Made by a program: the position numbers and the translations under genes. Below, one piece after another: positions 49,513 through 58,334 of a DNA stretch of 64,000 nucleotides; positions within the stretch are counted from its first letter, which is position 1; each line of letters begins with the position of its first letter. This DNA comes from Duganella alba. Lineage in GTDB: Bacteria; Pseudomonadota; Gammaproteobacteria; Burkholderiales; Burkholderiaceae_D. The DNA lies in assembly GCF_009674495.1 (NCBI RefSeq), contig NZ_WKJN01000023.1:1-64000 (forward strand), read 5' to 3'. The notes beneath the pieces were generated by a model that had not been told where the DNA came from, did not search any database, and saw only the letters and a list, made by a program, of their open reading frames with translations.

Positions 49513-50751
49513 ATGTTCAGGAATTATCTGCTGACCGCATGGAAAGTCTTCATGCGCCGCAAGCTGTTCACCGCCATCAACCTGCTGTGCATCGTGCTGA
49601 CGCTGACGGTGCTGCTGGTGGTTACCGCCCTGCTGCAAAATGCCTTCTTCCCCACCGGCGTGGAAGGCAAGAGCGATCGCTTCGTGCAGATCCCGATGGC
49701 GGAATCGACGCATTCGACCAAACCAATCCGACGCACCAGCCCGCTGGGCTACCAGATCATCGACAAGTATCTGAAGCCGCTGCCCGGCGTGGAAGCCGTG
49801 GCCGCCAGCGCGCTGGCGGAATCGGTGTCGGTCTACCAGGACGGCCGCGTCAGCACCGTCGACCTGCGCTACACCGACGCGGAATACTGGAAGATCCTCG
49901 ACTTCAAGCTGCTGGCCGGCCGCCTGTACAACCAGGACGATGTGGCCCAGGGCCGCTATGTCGCCGTGCTCAACCAGTCCACCGCGCGCAAGCTGTTTCC
50001 GGGCCAGCCCTACCTGGGCCAGAAATTCAGCGCTGGCGGCCAGCTGCTGACCGTCATCGGCGTGGTGGAAGACGCGGTGCAATTGAACGCCTATGCCGAC
50101 GTCTGGGTGCCGCTGACCGCGCAACCGTCGAGCGACTACAAGACCAGGCAGTCCGGCGACTTCAGCGTCATGGTACTCGCCCACAGCGCCGCCGACGTGC
50201 CGGCAGTCAAGCAGGCGATTCTGCGCGCCGCCAAATCCGTGCAGTTTGACGACCCGGAAAGATTCAACATCATGAAATTCTGGGGCGACACCAAGCTGGA
50301 ATTCTTCTCGCGCGCGCTGCTGAACAGCGATACCGAGGATGCCGGCGCACCCAAGCTGATCGCCATCATCATCGGCCTGATGTTGCTGTTCATGGCGCTG
50401 CCGGCGCTGAACCTGGTCAACCTGAACGTCGGCCGCATCATGGAACGCAGCAGCGAGATCGGCGTGCGCCGCGCATTCGGCGCCACCACCGGCCAGCTGG
50501 TGGCCCAGCTGGTGCTGGAAAACGTGCTGCTGTGCCTGGTAGGCGGCGTCTGCGGCCTGCTGTGCGCCACCGGCGTCATCTGGTGGCTGGAAGGCTCGGG
50601 CCTGATCCCCTACCTGCACATCGATATCAATCTGCCGGTGTTTGGCTACAGCCTGCTGATCACGCTGGTGTTCGGCATCCTGTCCGGCCTGATCCCGGCC
50701 CTCAAAATGTCGCGCCTGGACCCGGTGCAAGCGCTGAAAGGAACCGCATAA
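49513..50751 (+). CDS. ABC transporter permease, MacB/FtsX type (1)
   Basis: 412 residues. TM1 about 22-42, a large periplasmic MacB_PCD domain (about 43-285), then three helices at the C-terminal side (IIIGLMLLFMALPALNLVNLNVG, VLENVLLCLVGGVCGLLCA, GYSLLITLVFGILSGLIPAL). The cytoplasmic coupling segment ERSSEIGVRRAFGA is typical of the family. Stop and next start overlap (TAATG), so it is coupled to permease 2 and they probably form a heterodimer. Confidence 0.92.
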   Translation: MFRNYLLTAWKVFMRRKLFTAINLLCIVLTLTVLLVVTALLQNAFFPTGVEGKSDRFVQIPMAESTHSTKPIRRTSPLGYQIIDKYLKPLPGVEAVAASALAESVSVYQDGRVSTVDLRYTDAEYWKILDFKLLAGRLYNQDDVAQGRYVAVLNQSTARKLFPGQPYLGQKFSAGGQLLTVIGVVEDAVQLNAYADVWVPLTAQPSSDYKTRQSGDFSVMVLAHSAADVPAVKQAILRAAKSVQFDDPERFNIMKFWGDTKLEFFSRALLNSDTEDAGAPKLIAIIIGLMLLFMALPALNLVNLNVGRIMERSSEIGVRRAFGATTGQLVAQLVLENVLLCLVGGVCGLLCATGVIWWLEGSGLIPYLHIDINLPVFGYSLLITLVFGILSGLIPALKMSRLDPVQALKGTA

Positions 50752-51947
50752 TGCTGCGCCATCTGATGAAACTGATCTGGAAACGCAAGACGCGCAACAT
50801 CATGCTGACGCTGGAAATCCTGCTGGCTTTCCTGGTGCTGTTCGCGATTGCCGCCTTTGGCGTGCGCAGCTACGAACTGTACAACCTGCCCACCGGCTTC
50901 GCATGGCGCGATCAATGGGCGGTGCGCATCCGCGCCACCGACCTGAAGAACGATGCCGCGCTGTTCGACCAGTACAAGCGCGCGCTGCTGGCGCTGCCCG
51001 AGGTGGAAAAGGTCGCCTTCACCTCCTTTCCCAACTACACCATGTCGCGCTGGAGCGGCGACTACGCACTGCCCGATGGCAGCCACCGCCTGCAGGTGGA
51101 CATCCTGAGCGTCACCGACGACTATTTCGCGACGATGGATATGCATCTGCTGGCCGGCCGCTGGTTCTCCAGCATGGACGACGGCGCCGAGACCACGCCG
51201 GTGGTCATCAACCGGCGCCTGGCGGAAAAGCTGTTCCCCGGCAAATCCGCCGTCGACCAGGTGTATGTCGAGTCCAACGATCTGAGCAAGACCGCACCGC
51301 AGCGCTACCGCGTCACCGGCGTGATCGACGCCTTCCGTTCGCAGGGCGAATACATGGACCCGCATCCCTTCATGCTGCCGCGCACGGTGCCCGGCGTCGG
51401 CGCCGAAGCGCTGCCCACCATCGTGCTGAAGTTGAAGCCCGGCACGCCGCGCGCCTTTGAAAGCCGCCTCAGCGCCACGCTCAAGCAGGTGCGCGGCGAC
51501 TGGGCCTACACCATCACGCCGCAGGCGGAGTCGCGCAAGGCGCTGCTGCGCCAGCAACTGCTGCCGCTGATTATCCTGTCGGTGATCGCCGCCTTCCTGC
51601 TGGTAATGGTGGCGTTTGGCCTGTTCGGCGTGCTGTGGCAAAACACCACGCAGCGCATTCCGGAAATCGGCCTGCGCCGCGCGCTGGGCGCCAGCGCCAC
51701 GCATATCTACCGCCAGATCATCGCCGAGCAGCTGCTGCTGAGTTCCGGCGCGATGCTGATCGCGCTGGTGCTGCTGATCCAGCTGCCGCTGACCGGCGTC
51801 TTCGGCGAGAGCCTGAACTGGCCGGTGTTTGTCACCGCCATGGCGCTATCGGCGGCTGTGATCTATCTGCTATCCTTGCTATGTTCGCTGTACCCCGGCT
51901 GGCGCGCCGCGCGCCTGAGTCCGACGCAAGCGCTGCACTATGAATAA
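50751..51947 (+). CDS. ABC transporter permease, MacB/FtsX type (2)
   Basis: 398 residues from ATG 50751, which overlaps the preceding stop. Same fold as its partner: TM1 about 20-40 (NIMLTLEILLAFLVLFAIAAFG), periplasmic domain about 41-270, three C-terminal helices, and the coupling segment QRIPEIGLRRALGASATHIYRQI. Sequence differs enough from permease 1 to be an old duplication. Regulator gene follows after 3 bp. Confidence 0.92.
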   Translation: MLRHLMKLIWKRKTRNIMLTLEILLAFLVLFAIAAFGVRSYELYNLPTGFAWRDQWAVRIRATDLKNDAALFDQYKRALLALPEVEKVAFTSFPNYTMSRWSGDYALPDGSHRLQVDILSVTDDYFATMDMHLLAGRWFSSMDDGAETTPVVINRRLAEKLFPGKSAVDQVYVESNDLSKTAPQRYRVTGVIDAFRSQGEYMDPHPFMLPRTVPGVGAEALPTIVLKLKPGTPRAFESRLSATLKQVRGDWAYTITPQAESRKALLRQQLLPLIILSVIAAFLLVMVAFGLFGVLWQNTTQRIPEIGLRRALGASATHIYRQIIAEQLLLSSGAMLIALVLLIQLPLTGVFGESLNWPVFVTAMALSAAVIYLLSLLCSLYPGWRAARLSPTQALHYE

Positions 51948-51950
51948 ATA

Positions 51951-53351
51951 ATGGACTCTACTCGCAAGCAACGCATTCTCATTGTCGACGACGACAGCGC
52001 GGTCCAGGTGTCGCTGGCCATGCTGCTGAAGCAGGCCGGCTACGACGCCGTGTGCGCCGACGGCCCCAAACAGGCCCTGGCCGCGCTGGCGCAGCAGCCC
52101 ATCGACCTGGTCTTGCAGGACATGAACTTCTCGCTGCACACCAGCGGCGAGGAAGGCTTGCAGCTGCTGGCCGAACTGCGCCAGGCCCAGCCGGAGCTGC
52201 CGGTGCTGCTGATGACGGCCTGGGGCTCGATCGCGCTGGCGGTGCGCGGCATGCAGGCCGGCGCCGCCAACTTCTTCACCAAGCCGTGGGACAACACTCA
52301 ACTGGCGGAATTGATACGCACCACGCTGGAGGCGGCCACGCCGGCGGAACGTGCGTCACGTCAGGCGCTCGATGCGCAGTTCGATTTCAGCGGCATCGTC
52401 GGCGAGCATCCGCGCCTGTTGAAGGTGCTGACCACCATCGGCCAGGTCGCCAACACGCGCGCGCCGGTATTGGTCCTCGGCGAAAGCGGCAGCGGCAAGG
52501 AGCTGATCGCCGACGCCCTGCACCGCAACAGCCAGCGCGCCGGCAAGGCCATCGTCAAGATCAACATGGGCGCGATCACGCCGACCTTGTTTGAAAGCGA
52601 GATGTTCGGCCACGTGCGCGGCGCCTTCACCGATGCCAGGACCGACCGCAAGGGCCACGTCGCCAGCGCCAACGAGGGCACGCTGTTCCTGGACGAGATC
52701 GGCGAACTGAATCGCTCCGACCAGGTCAAGCTGCTGCGCGTGCTGCAAGACCAGACTTATCAGCCGGTCGGCGCCAGCCGCAGCGAGAAGGCCGATGTGC
52801 GCGTGGTGTCGGCCACCAACCGCGAACTGGCCGAACTGGTCGCCAGCGGCGAGTTCCGCGAAGACCTGTTCTACCGCCTGAACCTGATCACCATCCGTTT
52901 GCCGCCATTGCGCGAGCGGCGCAGCGACATTCCGCTGCTGGCGCGGCACATCATCAGCGATGTGGCAGCCGGCTACGGCCTGCCGACGACCACAATTGCG
53001 CCGCAGGCGCTGGAGTGGCTCAGCGCGCAGCCATGGCCGGGCAATATCCGCCAGCTCAAGCAAACGCTGGAGCGCACCCTGCTGCTGGTCGGCCGCAGCG
53101 AATTGCGTCAGGCCGACTTTGTCGCCGCCGAACAGCATGAACACGGCGGCGCGCTGGGCACGCAGCGGCTCGGCGTCGACGGCATGACGCTGGAACAGGT
53201 GGAGCGCCACATGATCGCCCACGCGCTGGAGCAGCACCAAGGCAATATCTCGCGCGTGGCCAAGGCGCTGGGACTGAGCCGCACCGCGCTGTACCGCCGT
53301 CTTGAGCGGCACGGCCTCGGCGCGGCGCCGGACAGCGAAACGCCGCCATGA
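51951..53351 (+). CDS. Sigma-54-dependent NtrC-family response regulator
   Basis: 466 residues. Receiver (about 7-125) with acidic pocket IVDDD and phospho-acceptor Asp57 (LVLQDMNF); AAA+ domain (about 148-375) with Walker A GESGSGKE (177-184), Walker B LFLDE (245-249) and the sigma-54 contact loop reading GAFTDA (224-229) instead of the usual GAFTGA; Fis-type helix-turn-helix at the C-terminus (NISRVAKALGLSRTALYRRLERHG). Presumed activator of the sigma-54 promoter before the adaptor gene of its own operon. ATGA overlap with the kinase gene. Confidence 0.95.
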   Translation: MDSTRKQRILIVDDDSAVQVSLAMLLKQAGYDAVCADGPKQALAALAQQPIDLVLQDMNFSLHTSGEEGLQLLAELRQAQPELPVLLMTAWGSIALAVRGMQAGAANFFTKPWDNTQLAELIRTTLEAATPAERASRQALDAQFDFSGIVGEHPRLLKVLTTIGQVANTRAPVLVLGESGSGKELIADALHRNSQRAGKAIVKINMGAITPTLFESEMFGHVRGAFTDARTDRKGHVASANEGTLFLDEIGELNRSDQVKLLRVLQDQTYQPVGASRSEKADVRVVSATNRELAELVASGEFREDLFYRLNLITIRLPPLRERRSDIPLLARHIISDVAAGYGLPTTTIAPQALEWLSAQPWPGNIRQLKQTLERTLLLVGRSELRQADFVAAEQHEHGGALGTQRLGVDGMTLEQVERHMIAHALEQHQGNISRVAKALGLSRTALYRRLERHGLGAAPDSETPP

Positions 53352-54679
53352 GCCTGCGCTGGCGCCTGTACGCCTACCTGATCGTCGCGCACCTGCTGTT
53401 CCTCGGCGTCACGGTCGTGCTGTTCCGCACCGAGCCGGCGCTGATGCTGGGCCTGGAAGCGCTGGTGCTGTTGAGCCTCGCGCTGGGCGTGCACCTGATC
53501 CGCCGCGCGCTGGAGCCGCTGGGCTACACGCGCCACTTCCACGATCTGCTGCAAGACCAGCACTACGCCGCCCGCCTGCAACACAGCAAGGACAAGGAAT
53601 TGAACGAACTGGTCAAGCTGTTCAACACCATGCTGAACGCGCTGTACCAGGAGCGATTGCAGATCGGCGAGCAGCAAGGCTTTCTCGATCGCCTGCTGGA
53701 AGCGACACCCAGCGCCGTCATCGTGTTCGACTTCGACGGCCGCGTCAGCCTGCTGAACGCCAGCGCACAGGCGCTGCGCGGCCTGGCCGACGCCAAAGGC
53801 AAGGCGCTGCGCGACTGCCTGCCGGACGATAGCGGCCTGAGCCTGCTGGCGCAACTGGAAGCACTGCCGCTCGGCGATTCGCAGCTGCTGACCGACGCCG
53901 ACGGCCGCCGCTATCGTGGCCAGCGCGGCCACTTCTACGACCGCGGCTTCGCCCGCCACTTCCTGCTGGTCGAGGAGCTGACCGAAGAGCTGGAAAGCTC
54001 GGAAAAAGCCACCTACGAAAAGCTGATCCGCGTGCTTGCGCACGAGGTCAACAACACCGTCGCCGCCACCGGTTCGGTGCTCGATTCGTTGCTGTACTAC
54101 CGCAGCCAGCTGGCCGAGCGCGACAGCGACGACTTCAGCACCGCCATCCTGGCCGTGCAGCGCCGCAATGCCAGCCTCGGCGAGTTCATCGAGCGCTTCA
54201 CGCGGGTGGTCAAGATGCCGGCGCCGGAACTGCGTCCCAACGCCGTGCGCGACATCATGGACGACATCCTCTATCTGTACCGCGAGCAGTGCCGCAGCCG
54301 CGGCATCAGCATCGCCTGGCAGCGCTGCGACGAGGTGCCGGCCATCGCCATGGACCGCCACCTGATGGAACAGGCGCTGCTCAATGTGGTCAAGAATGCG
54401 ATGGAGGCGGCGGAAGCCGGCCACGGCGACGAGCGCAGCATCGGCTTCGTGCTGGCCAAAGAGGAAAGCGGCGTGCGGCTGTCGGTGATCGACAGCGGCA
54501 ACCTGCTGGGAGATGTGCCGGCGCGGCAGCTGTTCACGCCCTTTTTCACCACCAAGAAAGGCGGCCAGGGCATCGGCCTGCTATTCGTGCGCGAAGTGCT
54601 GAACCGGCACGGTTTCGCCTACCGGCTGGCGGCCACCGGCGATGGCGCGACCAGCTTCGACATCTGGCTGGCCGCGTAG
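53348..54679 (+). CDS. Sensor histidine kinase paired with the NtrC-type regulator
   Basis: 443 residues. Two membrane helices at about 8-27 and 33-50 with almost no periplasmic loop, so the signal is probably sensed in the membrane or cytoplasm. A PAS-like domain (about 115-210, FLDRLLEATPSAVIVFDFDGRVSLLN) is followed by the phospho-accepting His at about 231 in RVLAHEVNNTV, then N box (LLNVVKNAMEAAE) and G boxes (FFTTKKGGQGIGLLFVREVL). NtrB-like kinase. Its stop lies 6 bp from the stop of the convergent chemoreceptor gene. Confidence 0.93.
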   Translation: MSLRWRLYAYLIVAHLLFLGVTVVLFRTEPALMLGLEALVLLSLALGVHLIRRALEPLGYTRHFHDLLQDQHYAARLQHSKDKELNELVKLFNTMLNALYQERLQIGEQQGFLDRLLEATPSAVIVFDFDGRVSLLNASAQALRGLADAKGKALRDCLPDDSGLSLLAQLEALPLGDSQLLTDADGRRYRGQRGHFYDRGFARHFLLVEELTEELESSEKATYEKLIRVLAHEVNNTVAATGSVLDSLLYYRSQLAERDSDDFSTAILAVQRRNASLGEFIERFTRVVKMPAPELRPNAVRDIMDDILYLYREQCRSRGISIAWQRCDEVPAIAMDRHLMEQALLNVVKNAMEAAEAGHGDERSIGFVLAKEESGVRLSVIDSGNLLGDVPARQLFTPFFTTKKGGQGIGLLFVREVLNRHGFAYRLAATGDGATSFDIWLAA

Positions 54680-54685
54680 ACGCGC

Positions 54686-56407
54686 TTAGAACTCTTCCCA
54701 GTCATCGCTGCCGGCGGAGGCCGTCAGCCGTTTCTGCGGCGCGGCGCTGGCGGCGGCGCGCGGCGCGGTGGGCTTGAGGGGCTTCTGCGCCGGCTTGGCG
54801 GCCGCCGCCTTGCTGGGCGGCTTGGCGGACACCGGCGCCGTCGTGCGCTGCATGGCGTCCAGCCGGAACACGCTGACCACGCGTTCCAGATTGGCGGCCT
54901 GCTGCTGCATGGCTTCGGCGGCCGCAGCGGCCTCCTCCACCAGCGCCGCGTTCTGCTGCGTCACCGTGTCCATTTCGCTGACGGCCTGGTTGATCTGTTC
55001 GATGCCGGCGCTTTGCTCGTCGCCGGCGGTGGAAATCTCGGACATGATGTCGGTCACGCGGCGCACGCTGGTCACCACCTGCTCCATGGTCTGGCCGGCC
55101 TGCTCGACGAGCTTGCTGCCGATCTCCACCTTCTCCACCGAATCGCCGATCAGTTCCTTGATCTCCTTGGCGGCCGATGCCGAGCGCTGCGCCAGTGTGC
55201 GCACCTCGGACGCCACCACGGCAAAGCCACGGCCCTGCTCGCCGGCGCGCGCCGCCTCCACCGCCGCATTCAGCGCCAGGATATTGGTCTGGAACGCAAT
55301 GCCGTCGATGACCGCGATGATGTCGACAATCTTGCGTGACGAATCGTTGATCGCGCCCATGGTGTCGACCACCTGCGACACCACCTGCCCGCCCTGCTGC
55401 GCCACCGCCGACGCCGACTGCGCCAGCTGGTTGGCCTGGCGCGCGTTGTCGTTGTTGGCGCGCACCGCGCTGGTCAGCTCCTCCATCGACGACGCCGTCT
55501 CTTCGAGCGAGCTGGCCTGCTGCTCGGTGCGGGCCGACAGATCCTGGTTGCCGCTGGCGATCTCGGTCGATGCCGAGGCGATGGTCTCGGTGCCGACGCG
55601 CACTTCCGCCACGATCCTGGCCAGCGCATCGCGCATCATCTTCATCGCATGCAGCATGCTGTGGCTGTCGTTGCCCTTGGTATCGACCACCACCGTCAGG
55701 TCGCCGGCGGCGATGCGGCCTGCGATCTCGGCCGCGTAATCCGGCTCGCCGCCCAGCTGGCGCAGCAGGCTGCGGGCGATGCGCGCCGCCGCCACCGCGC
55801 CGACCACGATCGCCAGGCCGCTCAGGACCAGCATCAGCGTGCGCGCGCGCTGGTAGGCGGTGCTGGCTTCGGCCGCGTCGCTCTGGTTGGTCGCCTTTTG
55901 CAGGGCCGCGTATTCGTCCATGGCCTCCTGCCAGCGCTGGGTGGCCGGACCGGCCTGCTTCATCAGGATATTGGTGGCCTCCTCGTCCTTGTTGGCCAGC
56001 GCCAGCTCAAACACCTGGTCGTTGAGCGGCCGGGCGATCTTTTGCAGCCCGACGATGCGCTCGCGGATTTCCAGCCCCTTTTGCGTGGCCGGCATCCTGG
56101 CCAGTTGTTTGAGCGCGGCGTTGTAGCTGGCGCGCTCCTTGGTGACTTTTTCCAGTTCCGTGCGGATGGCGGCGTCATCGCTCAACAGCACCACCGAGCG
56201 CGATACCCGCGCCACGACATGCACCGCGTTCGACATCTGGCCCACCATCTCGGTCTTGACCGCGTTTTCGTTGACGATGCGGCCCAGCTTGGCATGGATC
56301 GTGCTCATGTTGAACACGCCGAGTATCGCGACCAGCAGCAACAGTACCAGCACCAGGCCGAAGCCCAAGCCAAGCCGGGTACCGACTTTCATATTTGCGG
56401 ATGCCAT
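54686..56407 (-). CDS. Methyl-accepting chemotaxis protein 3, with C-terminal CheR/CheB tether
   Basis: 573 residues. TM1 about 13-33, periplasmic four-helix bundle (about 34-188), TM2 about 190-210, HAMP with GGEPDYAAEIAGRIAAGDL, signalling tip DGIAFQTNILALNAAVEAARAGEQGRGFAVVASEVRTLAQR. An Ala/Lys/Pro linker of about 40 residues leads to the last five residues DWEEF, which match the xWxxF pentapeptide that docks CheR and CheB. Of the three receptors here only this one has it. Start ATG 56407; an AT-rich 197-bp gap separates it from the cystine transporter gene. Confidence 0.95.
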   Translation of the reverse strand: MASANMKVGTRLGLGFGLVLVLLLLVAILGVFNMSTIHAKLGRIVNENAVKTEMVGQMSNAVHVVARVSRSVVLLSDDAAIRTELEKVTKERASYNAALKQLARMPATQKGLEIRERIVGLQKIARPLNDQVFELALANKDEEATNILMKQAGPATQRWQEAMDEYAALQKATNQSDAAEASTAYQRARTLMLVLSGLAIVVGAVAAARIARSLLRQLGGEPDYAAEIAGRIAAGDLTVVVDTKGNDSHSMLHAMKMMRDALARIVAEVRVGTETIASASTEIASGNQDLSARTEQQASSLEETASSMEELTSAVRANNDNARQANQLAQSASAVAQQGGQVVSQVVDTMGAINDSSRKIVDIIAVIDGIAFQTNILALNAAVEAARAGEQGRGFAVVASEVRTLAQRSASAAKEIKELIGDSVEKVEIGSKLVEQAGQTMEQVVTSVRRVTDIMSEISTAGDEQSAGIEQINQAVSEMDTVTQQNAALVEEAAAAAEAMQQQAANLERVVSVFRLDAMQRTTAPVSAKPPSKAAAAKPAQKPLKPTAPRAAASAAPQKRLTASAGSDDWEEF

Positions 56408-56604
56408 GCGTAATCTCCCTCTGAATAATTAAATAAATTGTACGTTACACGCTTCATGTAGTTTTATTTAATTTCCGATGGAAAACAATTTACAACAGCC
56501 TATATACAGAATTCGAATAGTTATATAGCCAAATATTCGCTAACCGAGTTTTAAGCGCATATAAAATGCACGATCGGTGACAACAATGTAGCAAAGGGTA
56601 AGCA

Positions 56605-58005
56605 ATGGCGATAAACGTGATCCTCAATCTGCTGGCGGCGCTGGCTCTGATCGGCCTGCTGTACGCGCAACAGCGCAAACATGGTTCCTTTTCGGTGCGC
56701 GTCTTCACCGGCATGGGGCTGGGCGTGCTGCTGGGCGCGGCCCTGCAAGCGATCTATGGCGCCGGCTCGGCCGAACTGAAGACCACCAGCGACTATCTGG
56801 ACATCGTCGGCTCCGGCTACGTCAAGCTGCTGCAGATGATCATCATGCCGCTGATTATGGTGTCGATCATTTCCGCCATCCTCAAGCTGAAGGGTATCAA
56901 TTCGCTGGGCAAGATCAGCGCGCTGACCATCGGCACGCTGATGGTCACCACGCTGGTCGCGGCCGCCATCGGCATCGTGATGGCCAAGGTGTTCCACCTG
57001 ACCGCCGTCGGCCTGACCGCGTCGGCCGCCGACATCGCGCGCGGCGTCTACCTGCAAGGCAAGGTTGAAACGGCACAAGCCATTTCGCTGCCGAGCATGC
57101 TGTTGAGTTTTATTCCGGCCAATCCCTTCCTCGACCTGACGGGCGGCCGCAAGACCTCCACCATCGCGGTGGTGATCTTCTCGGTGTTCATCGGCATCGC
57201 CGCCACCGGCATCCATGACAAGAAGCCGGAGATCTTCGCCTCGTTCGAACACTTCATCCAGGTGGCGCACGCCATCGTGATGCGCATCGTCACGCTGGTG
57301 CTGCGCCTGACGCCGTATGGCGTGTTCGCACTGATGGCGCAGGTGGTCTCGACCTCCAGCTACACCGACATCCTGCACCTGATCGACTTCGTGCTGGCCT
57401 CGTACAGCGCGCTGTTCCTGATGTTCCTGGTGCACCTGCTGATCGTTTCCGGCCTCGGCCTCAATCCGCTGCGCTGGACCAAAAAAATCCTGCCGGTGCT
57501 GACCTTCGCCTTCACCTCGCGCAGCAGCGCCGGCGCCATTCCGATGAGCGTGCAGACGCAGAGCCAGCGCCTCGGCACGCCGGAAGGCATCGCCAACTTC
57601 GCCGCCTCGTTCGGCGCCACCATCGGCCAGAACGGCTGCGCCGGCATCTACCCGGCCATGCTGGCGGTGATGATCGCGCCCACCGTCGGCATCGATCCGT
57701 TCACCCTCAGCTTCATCGCCCCGCTGCTGGCCATCATCACCGTCGGTTCGGTGGGCGTGGCCGGCGTCGGCGGCGGCGCCACCTTTGCCGCGCTGATCGT
57801 GCTGTCGTCGATGAACCTGCCGGTGGCGCTGGCCGGCCTGCTGATCTCGATCGAACCGCTGATCGACATGGGCCGCACCGCGCTCAACGTCAGCGGCTCG
57901 ATCACCGCCGGCGCGATCGCCAGCCGCGTGCTGGGCGAGACCGACCTGGCGGTGTTCAACAGCGACGCCGAACCCGCCATCGACAGCGAGCGCAAAGCCG
58001 CCTGA
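56605..58005 (+). CDS. tcyP: L-cystine/dicarboxylate symporter family, TcyP-like
   Basis: 466 residues with about eight to nine transmembrane helices of the glutamate-transporter fold (SDF). Family marks: MIIMPLIMVSIISAILKL, the serine-rich re-entrant loop TFAFTSRSSAGAIPMSVQTQ, and NFAASFGATIGQNGCAGIYPAMLAVMIAPTVG. The sequence style (short cytosolic QQRKHGSFSVRVF loop after TM1) fits TcyP/YdjN, a sodium- or proton-coupled cystine importer, better than DctA. Start at ATG 56605 behind AAGGG. Confidence 0.88.
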   Translation: MAINVILNLLAALALIGLLYAQQRKHGSFSVRVFTGMGLGVLLGAALQAIYGAGSAELKTTSDYLDIVGSGYVKLLQMIIMPLIMVSIISAILKLKGINSLGKISALTIGTLMVTTLVAAAIGIVMAKVFHLTAVGLTASAADIARGVYLQGKVETAQAISLPSMLLSFIPANPFLDLTGGRKTSTIAVVIFSVFIGIAATGIHDKKPEIFASFEHFIQVAHAIVMRIVTLVLRLTPYGVFALMAQVVSTSSYTDILHLIDFVLASYSALFLMFLVHLLIVSGLGLNPLRWTKKILPVLTFAFTSRSSAGAIPMSVQTQSQRLGTPEGIANFAASFGATIGQNGCAGIYPAMLAVMIAPTVGIDPFTLSFIAPLLAIITVGSVGVAGVGGGATFAALIVLSSMNLPVALAGLLISIEPLIDMGRTALNVSGSITAGAIASRVLGETDLAVFNSDAEPAIDSERKAA

Positions 58006-58069
58006 CCTGAACGGAACCGCCGGCGCGCCGGCGCGGTCTAATCAATTCCATTGAATTGAAAGGACCATC

Positions 58070-58282
58070 ATGACCACACTCCCCCTCCGTATCGCCCTGG
58101 GCGCGGCCGCGCTGGCCGCGCTGCTCGGCGGCTGCAACAAGCGCCCCACCGACCAGCCGGTCACGCCGGAAGCCACCACGCCGGCGCCGGCCACCACCCC
58201 CGCCACGCCAACGCCGGCCGACACGCCGCCACCGGCCACGCCGCCCAACCAGGCCGACAATCCGCCGCCGGCCAAAAAATAG
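58070..58282 (+). CDS. Small Thr/Pro/Ala-rich lipoprotein (70 aa)
   Basis: The signal peptide ends in lipobox LLGGC (Cys about residue 22). The mature 48 residues consist almost only of Thr, Pro and Ala with a Lys-Lys end, a low-complexity extended chain. AAAGGA ribosome site. Anchored in the outer membrane by lipid; role unknown, perhaps a spacer or surface-exposed tail. Ends just before a terminator. Confidence 0.75.
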   Translation: MTTLPLRIALGAAALAALLGGCNKRPTDQPVTPEATTPAPATTPATPTPADTPPPATPPNQADNPPPAKK

Positions 58283-58290
58283 GCATGAAA

Positions 58291-58314
58291 AAAGGGCCCG
58301 AAGGCCCTTTCTTT
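58291..58314. terminator. Bidirectional terminator, AAAGGGCC hairpin
   Basis: AAAGGGCC (58291-58298), loop CGAA, GGCCCTTT, T-rich tail; preceded by an A-tract. Between the lipoprotein gene (+) and the fadL-type gene (-). Confidence 0.85.
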
Positions 58315-58334
58315 GTCTGCTGCGTGCGGCTGAA

